Made by a program: the position numbers and the translations under genes. This document shows positions 19,903-32,214 of a DNA stretch of 64,000 bases, piece after piece. How positions within the stretch are numbered: the first letter of the stretch is position 1; the number at the start of each line of letters is the position of its first letter. This DNA comes from Ctenosaura bakeri (lineage: Eukaryota > Chordata > Lepidosauria > Squamata > Iguanidae), in NCBI GenBank assembly GCA_948474755.1, contig CAOLHI010002130.1, forward strand, positions 240,948 through 304,947. The letters are read 5' to 3'. The notes under the pieces are model-generated. The model ran no database searches. It saw nothing but the letters and a program-made list of their open reading frames with translations, and was not told the origin of the DNA.

Positions 19903-20292
19903 AATTCACTTCAGCAATACACTGGCCATTTCTGCACTAGACTGTTATAGCACTATTATTCCACTTGCAACATCCTATGGAATCCTGGGGTTTGCAGTTT
20001 TGGGAGGGACCGGCCAGCCGGCCCCTCCCAAAACTGCAAACCCCAGGATTCCATAGGATGTTGCAAGTGGAATAATAGCGCTATAACAGTCTAGTGCGGA
20101 AATGGCCACTGTTATAGTGCTCTTATTCCACTTTCAACATTCTATGGAATCCCGGGGTTTGCCATTTAGGGAGGGGCATTAAGAATTCTCAGCTGAAGAG
20201 CTCTTTGGCTTCAGGAAACTTCAAGCCTCAGAATTCCACAGGATGTTGAAAGTAGAATAATGATACTATAACAGTATAGGACAGAAATGGCC
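19903..20292. mobile_element. Palindromic MITE, family M1 (copy d), split by copy c
   Basis: The left TIR is diverged (TTCACTTCAGCAATACACT, 19904-19923) and continues after the inserted copy c at 20111 with GTTATAGTGCTCTTATTCCA. The right end is GGACAGAAATGGCC at 20292. It is older and more mutated than its passenger. Confidence 0.7.
19924..20107. mobile_element. Palindromic MITE, family M1 (copy c), near-perfect, TSD ACT
   Basis: 184 bp made of two ~92 bp arms that are inverse copies with about three mismatches. It runs from GGCCATTTCTGCACTAG to CTAGTGCGGAAATGGCC and is flanked by ACT (19921-19923, 20108-20110). The high arm identity implies youth or recent arm homogenisation. It would form a strong hairpin or cruciform. 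Confidence 0.9.
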
Positions 20293-23200
20293 ACAGAAGG
20301 ACATATATCTTTGCTAAGGATCAGAATTCAACCACCAGAATAATTTCACTAGCTTTTTCTGCTTCTCTCAATATTTCTCAGATGAGAACAAGCCTATATA
20401 TTTGCTCCAGATTTTGCTTTAGGCAAAACAAACAAATAAACTGTAGTAACCACCAAAGTGTATGCCAAACTCTCCCGAGAAATCTCTCTTGCCTTTGGTT
20501 CTTTTTGACTTCACTGAATATTTCTTAGATGTTTTCTCCTGAGGAGAAACCCTTCACAATTTGCTTTAAGTTTCAGCAAAAGTCCAGTGCCTAAGCAGCT
20601 ATTAAAGTCCCAGAACTTCACTTGAGGCGCTATGCTTTGACAAACACTGAGTACATAATCAACACACACATTCACAGGGATGGTGCCGCTGCTCTTCTTT
20701 GTAGCCTGTTGAGTGCACACATGTTCTTGGGAAAGCTGAGCAGGAAAAAAAAGACAGATTAAATTAGCAACAATGGTAAGGTTGCCAATATTTAAGGAAC
20801 TCTTCTACTGTAATAGCTGACTGATATAGAGGGTGTCCTGTTGACAGCCTCTTGTCTGTGTGGATACTGAGGGCCAAGGAGAGCTGGAGCAGTCACTTCC
20901 ACCTATTCTTTGGGAGTGATATGTAAACTATATCTTGGTCACAGGCAAGTTTGTGGCGGCTCCTCCTTTTTCCTTTTGCTTCTGTTTAAATATCTTCCAT
21001 TTCTTTTCTCGGTCAAGCTTTTCTCTCCTGTTGTTAGTTCTTTTCCCGCATACATCCAAAATGGGGACTCAAGCCACCAAAATTGATCTACCCCCTCTTT
21101 TTCGGACTGACCTCCAGAAGACCTGGTACATGGATGAGGAACCTGTAGCCATCTTGATGTTTTAAATACACATACACAGCAGCCAGTCTAGCCAAAAATA
21201 AGAGGTTACCAAACATCAGGAAGGACAAATGTTCTCCACTCATACCCTAGGATCTGGGTCAATTCTAAGGTCCTACACATAGGAGACTAAATCCATGGTC
21301 AGGGAACAAGACTTTGCCACCTGGATGTCTGTGCGTTGACTATGATATCTGCAAACGTGAAATGTGTATGTGTACAACCAAATGATCATGGTCTGGTCTT
21401 CCATATGACAGAGAAGCCTGCAACATTGGAGATTCTAATTATTCTGAAGCTTATGTACTGTACTCATATGGGCTTTCTGTTTGGTCCTCTCATGTTGAAC
21501 ATGTGGATGACCAGAGATCAGGACTGGATGTGAGTGATGTCAAGGCCGAAGCCAGGAGACATGGCTCTATGCCACGTCTTTGAGTTTAGCCCTACAACAT
21601 CTGAAGGACGCTTAGGATGAATATGGATTGAATTTCTTAGGGGGTTTCAGACTTGCCATATAAAGGTAACATCATTCCTATGTGCCACACTTAGTTGTGT
21701 CCATTCACCTGCAAATGGGGCACTCCCCAGTGTCCTCTACTTTTTGTTATATTTTCACAAGGCAGTGGGCATGTTGACTCTCAGGACTAATCATTGATGT
21801 GTTATTCAGTACAAATGGGAAAGCTGATCCATGACAGAGCCATTAAACACATAAACCAAGGTGAGCAGTATTTCTGAGAGGCAAGAAGGAGATGCTGTTT
21901 CCAAAATATTCCACCTAAAATGTCTGTCTGTAGGTGCATGTGCGTATTTATGTGCCATAATACACATAAATAAAATCCAGTTACTAGTCATAAATTGATG
22001 CAATGAGAACAGTGGAAACAGAGAATCAAATCCACAAAAAAATCATGAAACCAAACAGATTAAAACCAGTTGTCCCCATCACCACCAACATGGTATTGGT
22101 CTGATGCTGAAAGCAATGCTTGAAAAAGTTACTTTTTTTTAGGCTACACCTGCCACAATACCCCAGCAAACATGGCCAGTGGCTGTGCTTGCTGGGGAAC
22201 TCCGGAAGTTGGAATCATTAAAAAATGGATACATTTTTCAAGCATTGGCTCAAGGGACATCGAGGCTGGCACCATGTGACACTCCCTGGAAAGCAGTGTT
22301 CACATTGGGGAGACAGAGGTATAAGACCCTTACTGAAATCCTCAAGGATGTCTCCTCCCAATGTTGGCTAAATCACGCTGCACTCCCCCAGCAGCTTATA
22401 GCAACAAGGAACCAAGAGAGTGTGCATTACCAAAGAAGAGGAAATGTATCACTGAAAAAGACAACAGTGGTTTATATTTGCATACAATATTCATGTAGAG
22501 ATGCAAATTTAAATATAATTACTATAATAGAAATTCAATATATCACAACACATTGGGAAGGATTGTGACCAAGTGACTTCAATCTTCTGTCCGGGGTGTC
22601 TTTTGTTGATGGGAACATCATGATCCCTGTTCTTTTTTCAGATAGTCGTTCTTTACTCCAGACTAGGACCAAACAACCTTCCTAACAGGGAATACTTCCA
22701 GAAAGCAACCTTGTTATAGCCTTTTAAACAGAGGTCTGTCATCTGGATATTAGGACATGTGGCTATTCCATAGTACTGCTGGCAAAAATTCATAAGGGGG
22801 ATTACACAGGGGTGTAGCCACAAGAGGAGGTGGCAAAATCAGGGCGTTGTGCCCCAAACAAAAATTCTGCCCTTCAGCCCGTAATTTTTCCTTCCATTCC
22901 CAAATATTTAGCATTGAAGACAGTAAGACTTTGGAAGTTGTTCATACTTAGAGCTCCTATATTTGCCTTGGTGATGTCCTCTTTTCCTATTTTTTTTTAA
23001 TTCCTAAACTATATTTCCAAATTTTCAATTGAAATTTTAAGTTATTGCAATGCTAGAAATTTGCGAACTGAAGGAAAATTTCATGTTGGGCTGCAGAATT
23101 CTTATTTTGGGAGGCAGTGTCCTTATCTTGCCTCAAACTCCACTCCATGACTGTACCCCTGGATTGAGCCACCCTGGGCATACAGCATTACAAATAGTAA

Positions 23201-24559
23201 AGGGTAGGGTGTTCCATATATGGGATCCCAGAGCTGTGAAGAACATTTGCCTAGCTTCAAGGGACATAAGAAGGGTCCTTGAACAAGCTCCTGTGTTGCT
23301 TCATACTTGGAACCAGCCTGCTCTGTCCCACTGTTCTCCAGATGTTTCAGTCTTATTCAGTATGACCAATGGGTTGAAATGATGAGAACTGTCATCCTAA
23401 ATATATGGAAGGCACCAGGATGGAGTTAAGCTATTTATGAAATGGAAGAAAGGATACAGCATCCAGGACATTAGAAGTCTGGTGATATTCCAGATTATTT
23501 ATAATAAAAAAGAAGTCTGAGATGCTTTATAGTCATTCTAATATGTTGCCAGATTCCCTTTACAGCTCTAGGGTTTGCAATTTGGTTTTGATTTCATCCC
23601 TGCATTTGTTTTGTGCAGCCCCAGTGTAATTGCAGCATGCTAATGAAAATTGCAAAAATGTGTTCTCTTTCCCAAAGGCAACCGAGTCCAAAGTGTTTTT
23701 GGCTTCTATGCTCTAAACAAGACACTGATTAGCTAGTAATCAGCCAGTGATTAGCAGAGACAACTGGGTCACTTGGAGTTCAGCCTGCTCATTGTTTGCT
23801 TCAAGGCAATGGAATGCTACTGCCCTGACCAGACTAACTGATACGATTGCCCACTGTAAACATGGAATTCAGGATACTTGTTTTGGAAAATCCATTTGTA
23901 TCCCAGGAATAAAAATTATATACACATGCACACACACACACACTCAAACATGTCTGTTGCTTCCTTTTAAAATGTGGGTGGATAGGGGGCACATTCCCAG
24001 AAAGCTTTGTTGCACTAAAGATCTATTTTATTTTGAGATGAATGCAGACAAATCAGATAGTGAAAGATAGCCACTGGAAGTGTTAATCGGGAAAAAATCC
24101 AGTTCTTTAAATTATTCCATAAACATGTTGCATCAAGTTTGCACTAATCCACAGATTCATTCAAATCCTCAGTCCACTTGCTAGGAAATTGAACAAGATT
24201 TTCTTCTACAGAAGTAATTTTTGAAATAAATCCCATGGAACTTGACAAAGTTAAAATCGTGGATGGAAATGGCCATTCATGTATATTTGGGAGGGCCCTC
24301 AGATGGATATTGCAGCCAGTTCTTCTGTTTATTCATGAAAAAAATAATCCAGGAGGATGACCAGTTCTGAGTAACTGTTCTCACATAAATGCTGTATCAC
24401 CATCAGTGGACAGATCTGTCTCTAATCAGCTAAGTTGCATGAGGTTAGTGGCTGAGTGCTGAGAAGACTCTTGTGATGGAAAGAACAGTTCAGGATTGGA
24501 AGTGAGGGACTATAGTGAGGGAGTAGATCTCTCTTTCTGGAACAGAAATGGGACAGCTG
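20293..24559. other. No recognised gene; one CA microsatellite
   Basis: 4.3 kb of unique-looking AT-rich DNA. A (CA)n run lies at 23925-23944. Open frames such as 22179-22568 and 23050-23382 show no domain or conserved-looking pattern and are treated as chance. Confidence 0.45.
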
Positions 24560-24650
24560 CCTTTTGAGGATGCTTTAAATCTGGACTCCTTGCATCAAGC
24601 AAGGGTTGGACTAGATGGCCTACAGCCATGCATAACTCTATGAACTTATG
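24560..24650 (+). mobile_element. CR1-type LINE 3' end
   Basis: GCAAGGGTTGGACTAGATGG CCTACAGCC... then AACTCTATGAACT, the typical CR1 3' terminus with an ATTCTATGA-like end. Confidence 0.65.
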
Positions 24651-25150
24651 GTTGGAATCCTGTTGGTGGCATACAACTGACGCTTGCTGTGGTATTTATT
24701 TGGCCCTTGCACAATGAATGTATTTAGGTTGTGGTTGCATAGGCCAAGTTCCACAAGTGTAATTATTTCATTTGGGCCCAAATCCTGTTGTTCTGACATA
24801 GAACAGAGCCATTGAATCAGTTGGATTTACTTATGTGTTGAGTCACATTCAATAATTGATTGAATGAGTCGACTGGAATTAGGAATAACAGACAGGATTC
24901 CAGCCATGTAATTGCACATCCTTAGATGGTACAGGGCCTTCAATGTACCACTATATTCCCTGCAATGCCCAAAACAGCCACTGTGCATTCCCCACAATGA
25001 CACACAATGGAACAGTAATCAGGCATATTAGCAGGTACACAATCAGTTCTGCAATGCCAGTGTTCAGCAGAACAGTGGTGTAATGCAAGTATTGTGTAAC
25101 TACATGAATGTATATTTACACTAAACAATTATAACATAGGATATCAGCCT
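24650..25150 (+). repeat. Dispersed repeat family R3 (copy b)
   Basis: Shares GGAATCCTGTTGGTGGCATA, GAGCCATTGAATCAGTTGGA, GTGTTGAGTCACATTCAATA and CACTGTGCATTCCCCACAAT with the copies at 11.5 and 50.6 kb. It is the longest copy and carries extra sequence at its right end. Confidence 0.5.
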
Positions 25151-25798
25151 ATGTGAATAATTCCCAAAGTGCTTTTGTACACTGAATCACAACATTGTTA
25201 TACTGTGCTGCTATTCCCATAGAAATTCATTACCTTGATTAATGCCTTTTCATTTTTACAACAGGTCTCAAATCAGGACTACTTGCTTTCTAAGTGGGAA
25301 AACAGCTTACAAAAGCAATATGCATGAAAATGGCAAATATATGGAAGGCTAAAATCACTTATGAATCACCACAGAAGAGGACACAGCAGGGCAGTTGCAA
25401 TAAAACCCACTCTCTTCCATATGAAAGTCACTAAGAAGAGAAAGGATTTTTACCTGACACTGAAAGGAAAATGTGGACTGTGCCAGGCAGGTCTCTCTGA
25501 GGAGGAAATTTCAAAGACAAGGTCCCTTGCCAAAGAACACTCTGTCTCTCATCACTGATCACCCCTTCTCAGAAGCTGGGAGGGATATAGAGTACGGTGT
25601 ACTTGGTGAATCTAATTTATGTGAGAACACAACCTATGACTGACAGAAACATGAATAATTGCCTTATAACAGCAAGATCATTATTCCAACTAGCTAAGCA
25701 TTGTCTACTCCCACGGTTAGAATCTTCCAAGCTGAAGGCTTTGTCATTGCCTCTTCTACCAGATCCTTTTAACTATACTGTAGCCACAATGCACACTT

Positions 25799-26012
25799 AA
25801 AGCAGTTTGATAACTACTTTAACTGCCATGATTCCATCCTACAAAATCCCAGGATTTGTAGTTTTGGGAGCTACTTAGAATTTTTTAGTCCACTACTCTG
25901 AGCTGCTATATTACAAATCTCTTGCATAGAATTCTAAGTATTTCAGAAATGAAAAATCCCAGGATCCAATAGATTGGAGCCATGGCAATTAAAATGTTAT
26001 CAGACTACTACA
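25799..26012. mobile_element. Diverged MITE distantly related to M1
   Basis: About 30-bp inverted ends: AGCAGTTTGATAACTACTTT AACTGCCATG on the left and CATGGCAATTAAAATGTTAT on the right. The interior AATCCCAGGATTTGTAGTTT and its near inverse echo the M1 core. Confidence 0.6.
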
Positions 26013-26550
26013 GCTAGGCAGTGGGGACATGCCCCCAGAGAGACAAATGCTTTGGCAGTCAGCTATGAATTCTAGTAATAGATACCACTAGGCAACATTT
26101 TTGGTGGTTGTGGCCCCCTCAGAAAGTCCTTAGTGGAACCTCCTTTTGTTTCTTCTAAAATTTGATGTGGAGAAAAGGATCCTTTGGAGTACCAACGTGT
26201 TAAGGCCTTTAAAGGCTTGAACCAGAGTCTTGAATTGAGCTAGGTAAGAAATGGAAATCAGTGTGGTGGTATAAATCCTGATATGATTCGTTCTTATATG
26301 GTGAAATGGATAACTTACACATTTTCTTCCTTGAGGTGGGGTACCATAAGACAGAAGACATTTATTCTGTTCATCTCAGATAAAAAGTTTGCTTCTTCTT
26401 AAGTGGGTTTTGCACCTTTGCAAATGTCTAGTATTGGGGAAAATGCTAAATGTTGCTTTCTTGCATGAACTAGCAAATGTAGGAAGACTGGATGGGTTGT
26501 TTGTGTCTTTGCCTATCCTTTTGTGCTCCTGCTTCTCAATTTCTCTCTCC

Positions 26551-26551
26551 T

Positions 26552-26587
<36 letters not shown>

Positions 26588-26596
26588 AGAGAGAGA
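26551..26596. repeat. Compound (CT)n(GT)n(GA)n microsatellite
   Basis: About 12 CT, 6 GT and 4 GA units in succession. Confidence 0.95.
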
Positions 26597-26708
26597 TAGC
26601 AGTTTCACAAAATGAAAAGGCACGAGCTTTGTGGCAGGCAATTTACACAAATTATATATTGTGAGAATTGCAAAGACTATCAGCACCACAAAACCATTTA
26701 GAGACTTG

Positions 26709-27566
26709 GGCCATTTCCACACAATATTGCTATAACACTATAGCAGCCGGCTGTTAATGGTCGAGAAGCCATGCTTCCACATGGCGTCATTACTATTCAG
26801 TTGCTATCCCATCCCCAAGTGTTGAAGTGCACTTTTTCATTTCCAGAGAAAAATCCATCAAGAGCCTCTTATGGTGCCTCTTCAATGTGGTCAGTCATTG
26901 CAGTGCAGTATCATTATAGTGCTTGATAGTGCTTCCAGTTATGGCAGATCCAGCAGTGGGCGGGCTGCGGGTGTGCCCAGGTCGTCCATCCCTCAGCAAT
27001 TCCCACGGCATCGTAGCTTTCTATCACCTCTCTCTGTTTATTTTAAATGCATCCTTTGAGTCCAAACTTTTTATTTTTTAAATGCATTTTTAAACAGTAT
27101 AGGGCAAAAGTGCAATAGTGTGGTTGCATGTCATGCTGTTACAACATTGTAATAATAATAATAATAATGATGATGGTGATGATGATGATGATGATGATGA
27201 TAATATCCCTCCTCTCCCCATGGATCGAGGCGGTACTACAACAATACATTAAATACATTAAAAACATTAAAACATAACCAATCCTCCCCATCCACCAACC
27301 CATCTAAAACCAAACCCCCTAAAACACATTACTCACTCCCAGAAAACATTGCCCAATCAGGATGGTGGGATAGGGTAAAGGCGGGGCATGGAAGTGGCCC
27401 AAGGATGCTGTAATGTGGAAGAAACACTGATGGCAATACTGCTACCCATCTGCTTAAGGGGGAAGTGTGCAGAAAAGAGCAGCCCTAACCTGACAACATT
27501 GCACAAGTGGCGATGCCACCATTAAAATGGTATAGTGCACTAGTGTCACCTAGTGTGAAAATGACC
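26709..27566. mobile_element. 858 bp non-autonomous DNA transposon (M3), TSD TTG
   Basis: TIRs GGCCATTTCCACACAATATT and CACCTAGTGTGAAAATGACC, with TTG at 26706-26708 and 27567-27569. The ends match M1/M2 but the interior is longer and differs. It contains a retroposon tail on the minus strand near 27150-27280 with a microsatellite. There is no transposase frame. Confidence 0.7.
27150..27205. repeat. (AAT)n(GAT)n microsatellite
   Basis: AATAATAATAATAATAAT followed by about ten GAT units. On the minus strand it forms the tail of a retroposon end (CGCCTCGATCCATGGGGAGA). Confidence 0.93.
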
Positions 27567-28090
27567 TTGGTTTCACAATGGAGGTAAAATCTCTTGAGGA
27601 TGCTGGAGAACTGTCAAGATACTTTCTTGCTGTGCCAAACTGAATCCTCAGTAGAACCGCACCAGTGCAAAGATTTTTCACATCCCTAATCAATGGACTC
27701 TTCTTAAGATAAACAATGTTCCATGGAAATCATCCCAGTCAAAACAGCTGTATGTGAAACTGTGGCTTCTAAGTTCATTTCATGGGTTCTACACACAAAG
27801 CCTTGGAGTAGTCTAACTGATATGTTACCATAGGTTTTGAACTGCAGAGAGAAGGATAAAATTAAGAATATTTACATTGGCGGGTGGGGGGGGGCAAAAA
27901 AACAAACTAAAGACCACCAGTGCCCTTACGCTCAACAAAATCACTCTACAGAGTTCTACTGAATAGAAGTTTTCAATAGTTACCATAGTACAAGGGAATT
28001 TCCATTGTAATTTCTGATAGAGAACAAAAAAGGTGACAAATTTTCTGTTTTGTCCACCATAGTCACATCCACAGTTCTAGCTTTAATTTG

Positions 28091-28158
28091 TTAAATAACT
28101 TTATACAGAGGTACAATTACAAGGTTAAATGACACTATACAAAGGTACAATTACAAGA
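28091..28158. repeat. Tandem duplication, 2 x 34 bp
   Basis: TTAAATAACTTTATACAGAG GTACAATTACAAGG recurs at 28125 as TTAAATGACACTATACAAAG GTACAATTACAAGA. Confidence 0.85.
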
Positions 28159-28439
28159 AGTCTTTCCCACAAAATAATAGCGGGGGCACATTTCCTTGTG
28201 GTTACCATTCCCCATAGTACTTTTACTGAAGTCTGTCCTCTAATTTTCATAAGTTCTCACCTTTCATTAAATGGCTTCTGCTTTTGTACTTCCTTCTTGG
28301 TGCATTTTAGAGTTTCTTTTGACAGTTTTTTTGAGCTTACCTTATGGTTTAGAGATGGCAGAGGGTGCTGTGTGCTTCTTTTTCATTATTTATTGTCCTT
28401 TCTTTATGCATTCTCCCAAAAGATCTAGGAGCTTTAAGA

Positions 28440-28464
28440 GCCCCTCTCTCTCTCTCTCTCTCCC
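28440..28464. repeat. (CT)n microsatellite
   Basis: CCCCTCTCTCTCTCTCTCTC run of about ten CT units. Confidence 0.9.
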
Positions 28465-28504
28465 TCTTTTAAAAACGTGGAAGGAGTTAACTCATGACAT
28501 CCTC

Positions 28505-28616
28505 TAGAATTCTCAGTTGGAGAGCTCTTTGGCCTCAGTAAACTACAAATCCCAGAATTCCACAAGATGTTGAAAGTGGAATAATAGCACTATAACAGTG
28601 TAGTGTGGAAATGGTC
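28505..28616. mobile_element. Right half of a palindromic MITE, family M1
   Basis: GAATTCTCAGTTGGAGAGCT through AGTGTGGAAATGGTC. The left arm is absent. Confidence 0.8.
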
Positions 28617-28671
28617 TCTGTTGCTTGGCTACACATGTCCTGGGTTTCATCCGTTAAATATTGGGGGGTAT

Positions 28672-28869
28672 GTCAGTGAGGTGTAGTGGTTTAAACATTG
28701 AACTATGACCCTAGAGACCAGGGTTTGGTTTCCCCCTCGGCCATGGAAACCCACTGGGTGATCTTGGACATGTTACACACTCTCAGCCCCAGAAAACGTT
28801 GTGATAGGGTCACCTCTGGGTCATCATAAGTCAGAAACAACTTGAAGGTACACAACAATAACAACAATG
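28672..28869 (+). mobile_element. tRNA-derived ACA-tailed SINE, near full length
   Basis: GTGAGGTGTAGTGGTTTAAA, GACCAGGGTTTGGTTTCCCC, TGGGTGATCTTGGACATGTT, CATAAGTCAGAAACAACTTG, then a CAACAATAACAACAATGG tail. Confidence 0.87.
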
Positions 28870-30499
28870 GCTACCTAGTCCTGTTAAGAGAGTTAGTTTC
28901 AGGGGAGGAGGAACACTAAAGGTTGGACAAGAATGGGTTTTCCTGGGGTAATACCCCTTTCTATGGGCTCTAGTATTGATTCTCTATTCCATTGGGCTAC
29001 AAGTCTGTTTGTCAAAGCAGAGGACATACACCGTTTAGGGTCAGATACAAACAACATGGGCCAAAATCCTCCAATGCAGAATCAGGTGATGGAGACCAGC
29101 CAAACCTGTGCCACTTGCTACTATTTACTTTGGAGGCCTGCTCACTCCCACAGTCTGCTGTTGAAGGAAGGTGTTGTGCTGATCTGTCCTTATTTTTGTC
29201 TTCTACCTCTAGCCTTTATGAGTCAACCATACCAGTCTCTCCTGCTCTGCTTCCTTCTTCCCTGCTCTTCATTGCTGGCATTTATCTCTTCTCTGGATGC
29301 CAAAATGCATCCAAGGCCAGGCCTGAAGCATTCATTTCCAGCTACTTGCAGCGTTACTAGTTAGCTGGGCTTCCTGACTCCATCAGAAACACAGATATGG
29401 AGCCTTGGACAACATATTTATATAAAAATTACAGCCATGAACTCTATAAAGTCATGAGGCTCTGAGACACAGTAACATGATGTACTTCCTAAAAAGATTC
29501 GTGTTTCCTGACAAGGTGAATTTATCAGCTATTGGATTTCCTTTTTTCCTGCTTCAAGTGGTATATCTGCTGTGATTTTTTTTTTAAAAAAACACACACA
29601 TATGGATTATGTTGCTTAAAATAGCATCCAGACTTCTGGTGTTTTTTTTCTTTTCCAAAAATTAAAATGAAAAGAACATTTGACACAAAACTGACAGTGT
29701 ACACAGTTCAAGTCTTATAAAATGGGTGGAAGAAACACTGAGAAAGACCTTCCTGCTCTTCAGAACATTTAAGTAGTGACTCGCTATTGGAGTGATTGTG
29801 TTAATGCAGTTCTAGTATTAAAGTTGTTGTAGAGAGAGAGAGAAAGACAGACAACACACACAGAGGTTGTTCTTTACGTACAGCAAGGCCACAACTTTTT
29901 AAAAAACACTTGTGTTCCATTGGCTTGGCATGAACTCTGAATTTGCAAACCCAATATCTTGTCCCATTAAACCTCCCCATCCAACCTGACTGCTGGAGGA
30001 ACTGAGAAGTAGAGAAGCATCCTCTCATTCCCCACGATGGGCCCAGGCCTTACTGCTATACCCCAAAGGCCCATAGTATCCCCCCTTCTAAAAGGAGGGT
30101 ACTATGTATCCTGATACTATGTCCCCCCATCAAAGTGGATCCAGTTCTCATGCCACACTAGAAAAGCTGGTACAGAGTACAAGCAACACTAAAGCATGCA
30201 ATTAACAATGCCAAAGCAGATGAAGGCTGGGTGAATGAGAAGGCTGCCAAAGGTGGACTTGCTGGGAAATGGCAGGGCATCTAAATACCTCCCAGGTGGC
30301 TCAGAAGAAAGCCTTCTGCTTCTTTCCTTTCTTGGTAAGGCACAACATATTTCACACATCTTGGTTGGCTGGCTATCCTAAAGCCAGCACAAAGCACATG
30401 GGCTTCTGGGATAAAGAAAGACCCGTGACAGAGGAAAAATAGTGGCTTCTATTCTGCAAACGCCTGTAGTCTCTATTTCTTAGATGAATTTCTTGGAAA
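28870..30499. other. No recognised gene
   Basis: Overlapping frames at 28933-29364 lack motifs. A (GA)n run lies near 29820-29840. A short hairpin (CATAGTATCCCCCCTT, loop CTAA, AAGGAGGGTACTATG) lies at 30072-30106. Confidence 0.45.
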
Positions 30500-30883
30500 C
30501 AGTCAGCCCTCCACATTGGTGGGTTTCACTTTTGTGGATTTGATTATTCACAGATTAATTGCTGTCACCTCTGCTGCCTTCCTGTGCCACTTTTAATAGA
30601 GACTGCAAGCCGCATGAGACTGAGAAACTGCAAACAAGGCTTATAAGTCCCTCTTAAAAATGGTGTGGGGCAGCTGTGGAGGGGGCAGGAAGCCCCACCA
30701 TCTCCCCACTTTTCCCTTGTGAAGGAACCCGGATGCCTCAAAGGAACCTGCTGTAGGTTGAATATGGTAGTCATACTTTTGTGTGTTAAATGTGGTTTGG
30801 GAGGGCCAAGAGTCATTCACGGGTTTTCCACTTTCATGCGGGTCCTGTGCCCCTAATTGTAGCGAATGTGGAGGGATGACTGT
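30500..30883. mobile_element. Tigger-like non-autonomous DNA transposon (T3)
   Basis: Left end CAGTCAGCCCTCCACATTGG and right end GAATGTGGAGGGATGACTG form TIRs. TA follows on the right. The interior has no transposase, and frames on both strands are incidental. Confidence 0.68.
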
Positions 30884-31705
30884 AATTTCATATTTGGAAT
30901 TTTTAAAAGAAAGTGCCATTTTTTTTCCTTTTCTGGAGTGAATTCAGTCCATTTACATTTCATGAGATTTATTTTCAGATTCATTTTAGTTGCTTTATCA
31001 AAATATCTTATCCATTTTATATCCCCACTTCATATGTACATACTTTCCCTTACAGTAGTGCAAAACATAGAGAACCTCTGCCCCTTGTGGCCTGCGTGAG
31101 CCTTACTTGTTCTCCCAAGCCTAAGTCCAACTTTCTCCCAGGGAGAATCAGTAATGGGAGATAAGAGATTAAAACTGCCCCCCCCCATTGCATTCAAGCT
31201 TTTTAAAAGCCCCCATTGCTTTCTGAATGCCTAGCTGTGAAATGGCCATGAAAGATGTCACTGAAACTTCCCTTGCCAATGCCAGAGCCCTTGTCAGGCT
31301 AAAAGCCATTTCTCACTTGTGACATATATATCCAATGGTTACTGATCTCTATATATCCAATGTTTATCGACCTATTAACCCTGAGAAAGAAAATAAGTAC
31401 TATAGGATGAATCACTCCAGAACTAATGATATAGGATAATATTTAGAACCATTTACATATTTAGCAAACTTTAGCGGATGCTAAAGTTTGCAAGAACCCC
31501 CACAAGAAGCGGAACAAGTAAATGCAACACCTTTTTTTAACTTTGCTATTCTCTTAGTGTGCAAAATAACAATTCTTCCTTTGCTCCCTTATTCAACATC
31601 TAGGATGGGAGAAGAGCAGAGATGTCATGACCAAGAATGAGGATGCTTAATTAGGACCTAATGTTGTGACTGTTAAAAGTCCAGACCTCTGAGCTTTTGG
31701 GTTCA

Positions 31706-31772
31706 GAGAGCCAGCATAGTGTAGTGGTCTGAGTCTTGGGCTAGGAATCCAGAGGTCAGGGTTCAAATTACT
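31706..31772 (+). mobile_element. tRNA-derived SINE, head (split by L1)
   Basis: AGAGCCAGCATAGTGTAGTG GTCTGAGTC... through CAGGGTTCAAATTA. It resumes near 32215 with TTGGGTGACC. Confidence 0.75.
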
Positions 31773-31799
31773 ACAAAGCACACAACACAATACCTAATG

Positions 31800-32214
31800 C
31801 CCTCCCAAAAAAATAAACTTTCAAACTGCTTATACCAAATGCTCTTAATCTATTCTGTAATTAAATAATAAGTGCTCCCAACCACCCGGACTATTAGAGA
31901 TATGACCACATCCATTCACTTCAAATAATTTCATTTCTCTTCCAAAATTGTAATGATTCTTCAGTTGGTTTCTTTCCTTTCCCCTTTATTAACACATAAT
32001 CAATAAATTCCCCCCAAATATCTATAAAATTATCTCTTTTTGATTCCCTCTTCTTTACTTTGATACTACAAGTCAATTTATCATTAATATCTGTATCCCA
32101 TACCTCTTTATATCATTCATTTAAGTGAGTATCTTGCTTTATTTTTCAATTCTTAGCTATCCTTAGCCTTGCTGCAGTTAATAAAATGGAAATTAGTTCT
32201 CTTGTTGCAATTAT
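31800..32214 (-). pseudogene. L1-type LINE ORF2 C-terminal fragment
   Basis: The minus strand encodes 'LLTAARLRIAKN' and then 'YKEVWDTDINDKLTCSIKVK' and 'DNFIDIWGEFIDYVL', with stops between. This is the end of an L1 ORF2 followed by its A/T-rich 3' part towards 31800. It lies between the two halves of a SINE, so it inserted into it or replaced part of it. Confidence 0.75.

Noticed and set aside
22179..22568. 129-codon host gene candidate
   Set aside because: No motif or repeatable pattern; the length is within chance expectation for 64 kb.
28933..29364. 143-codon host gene candidate
   Set aside because: Two overlapping frames of similar length, no domain, no splice or conservation evidence.
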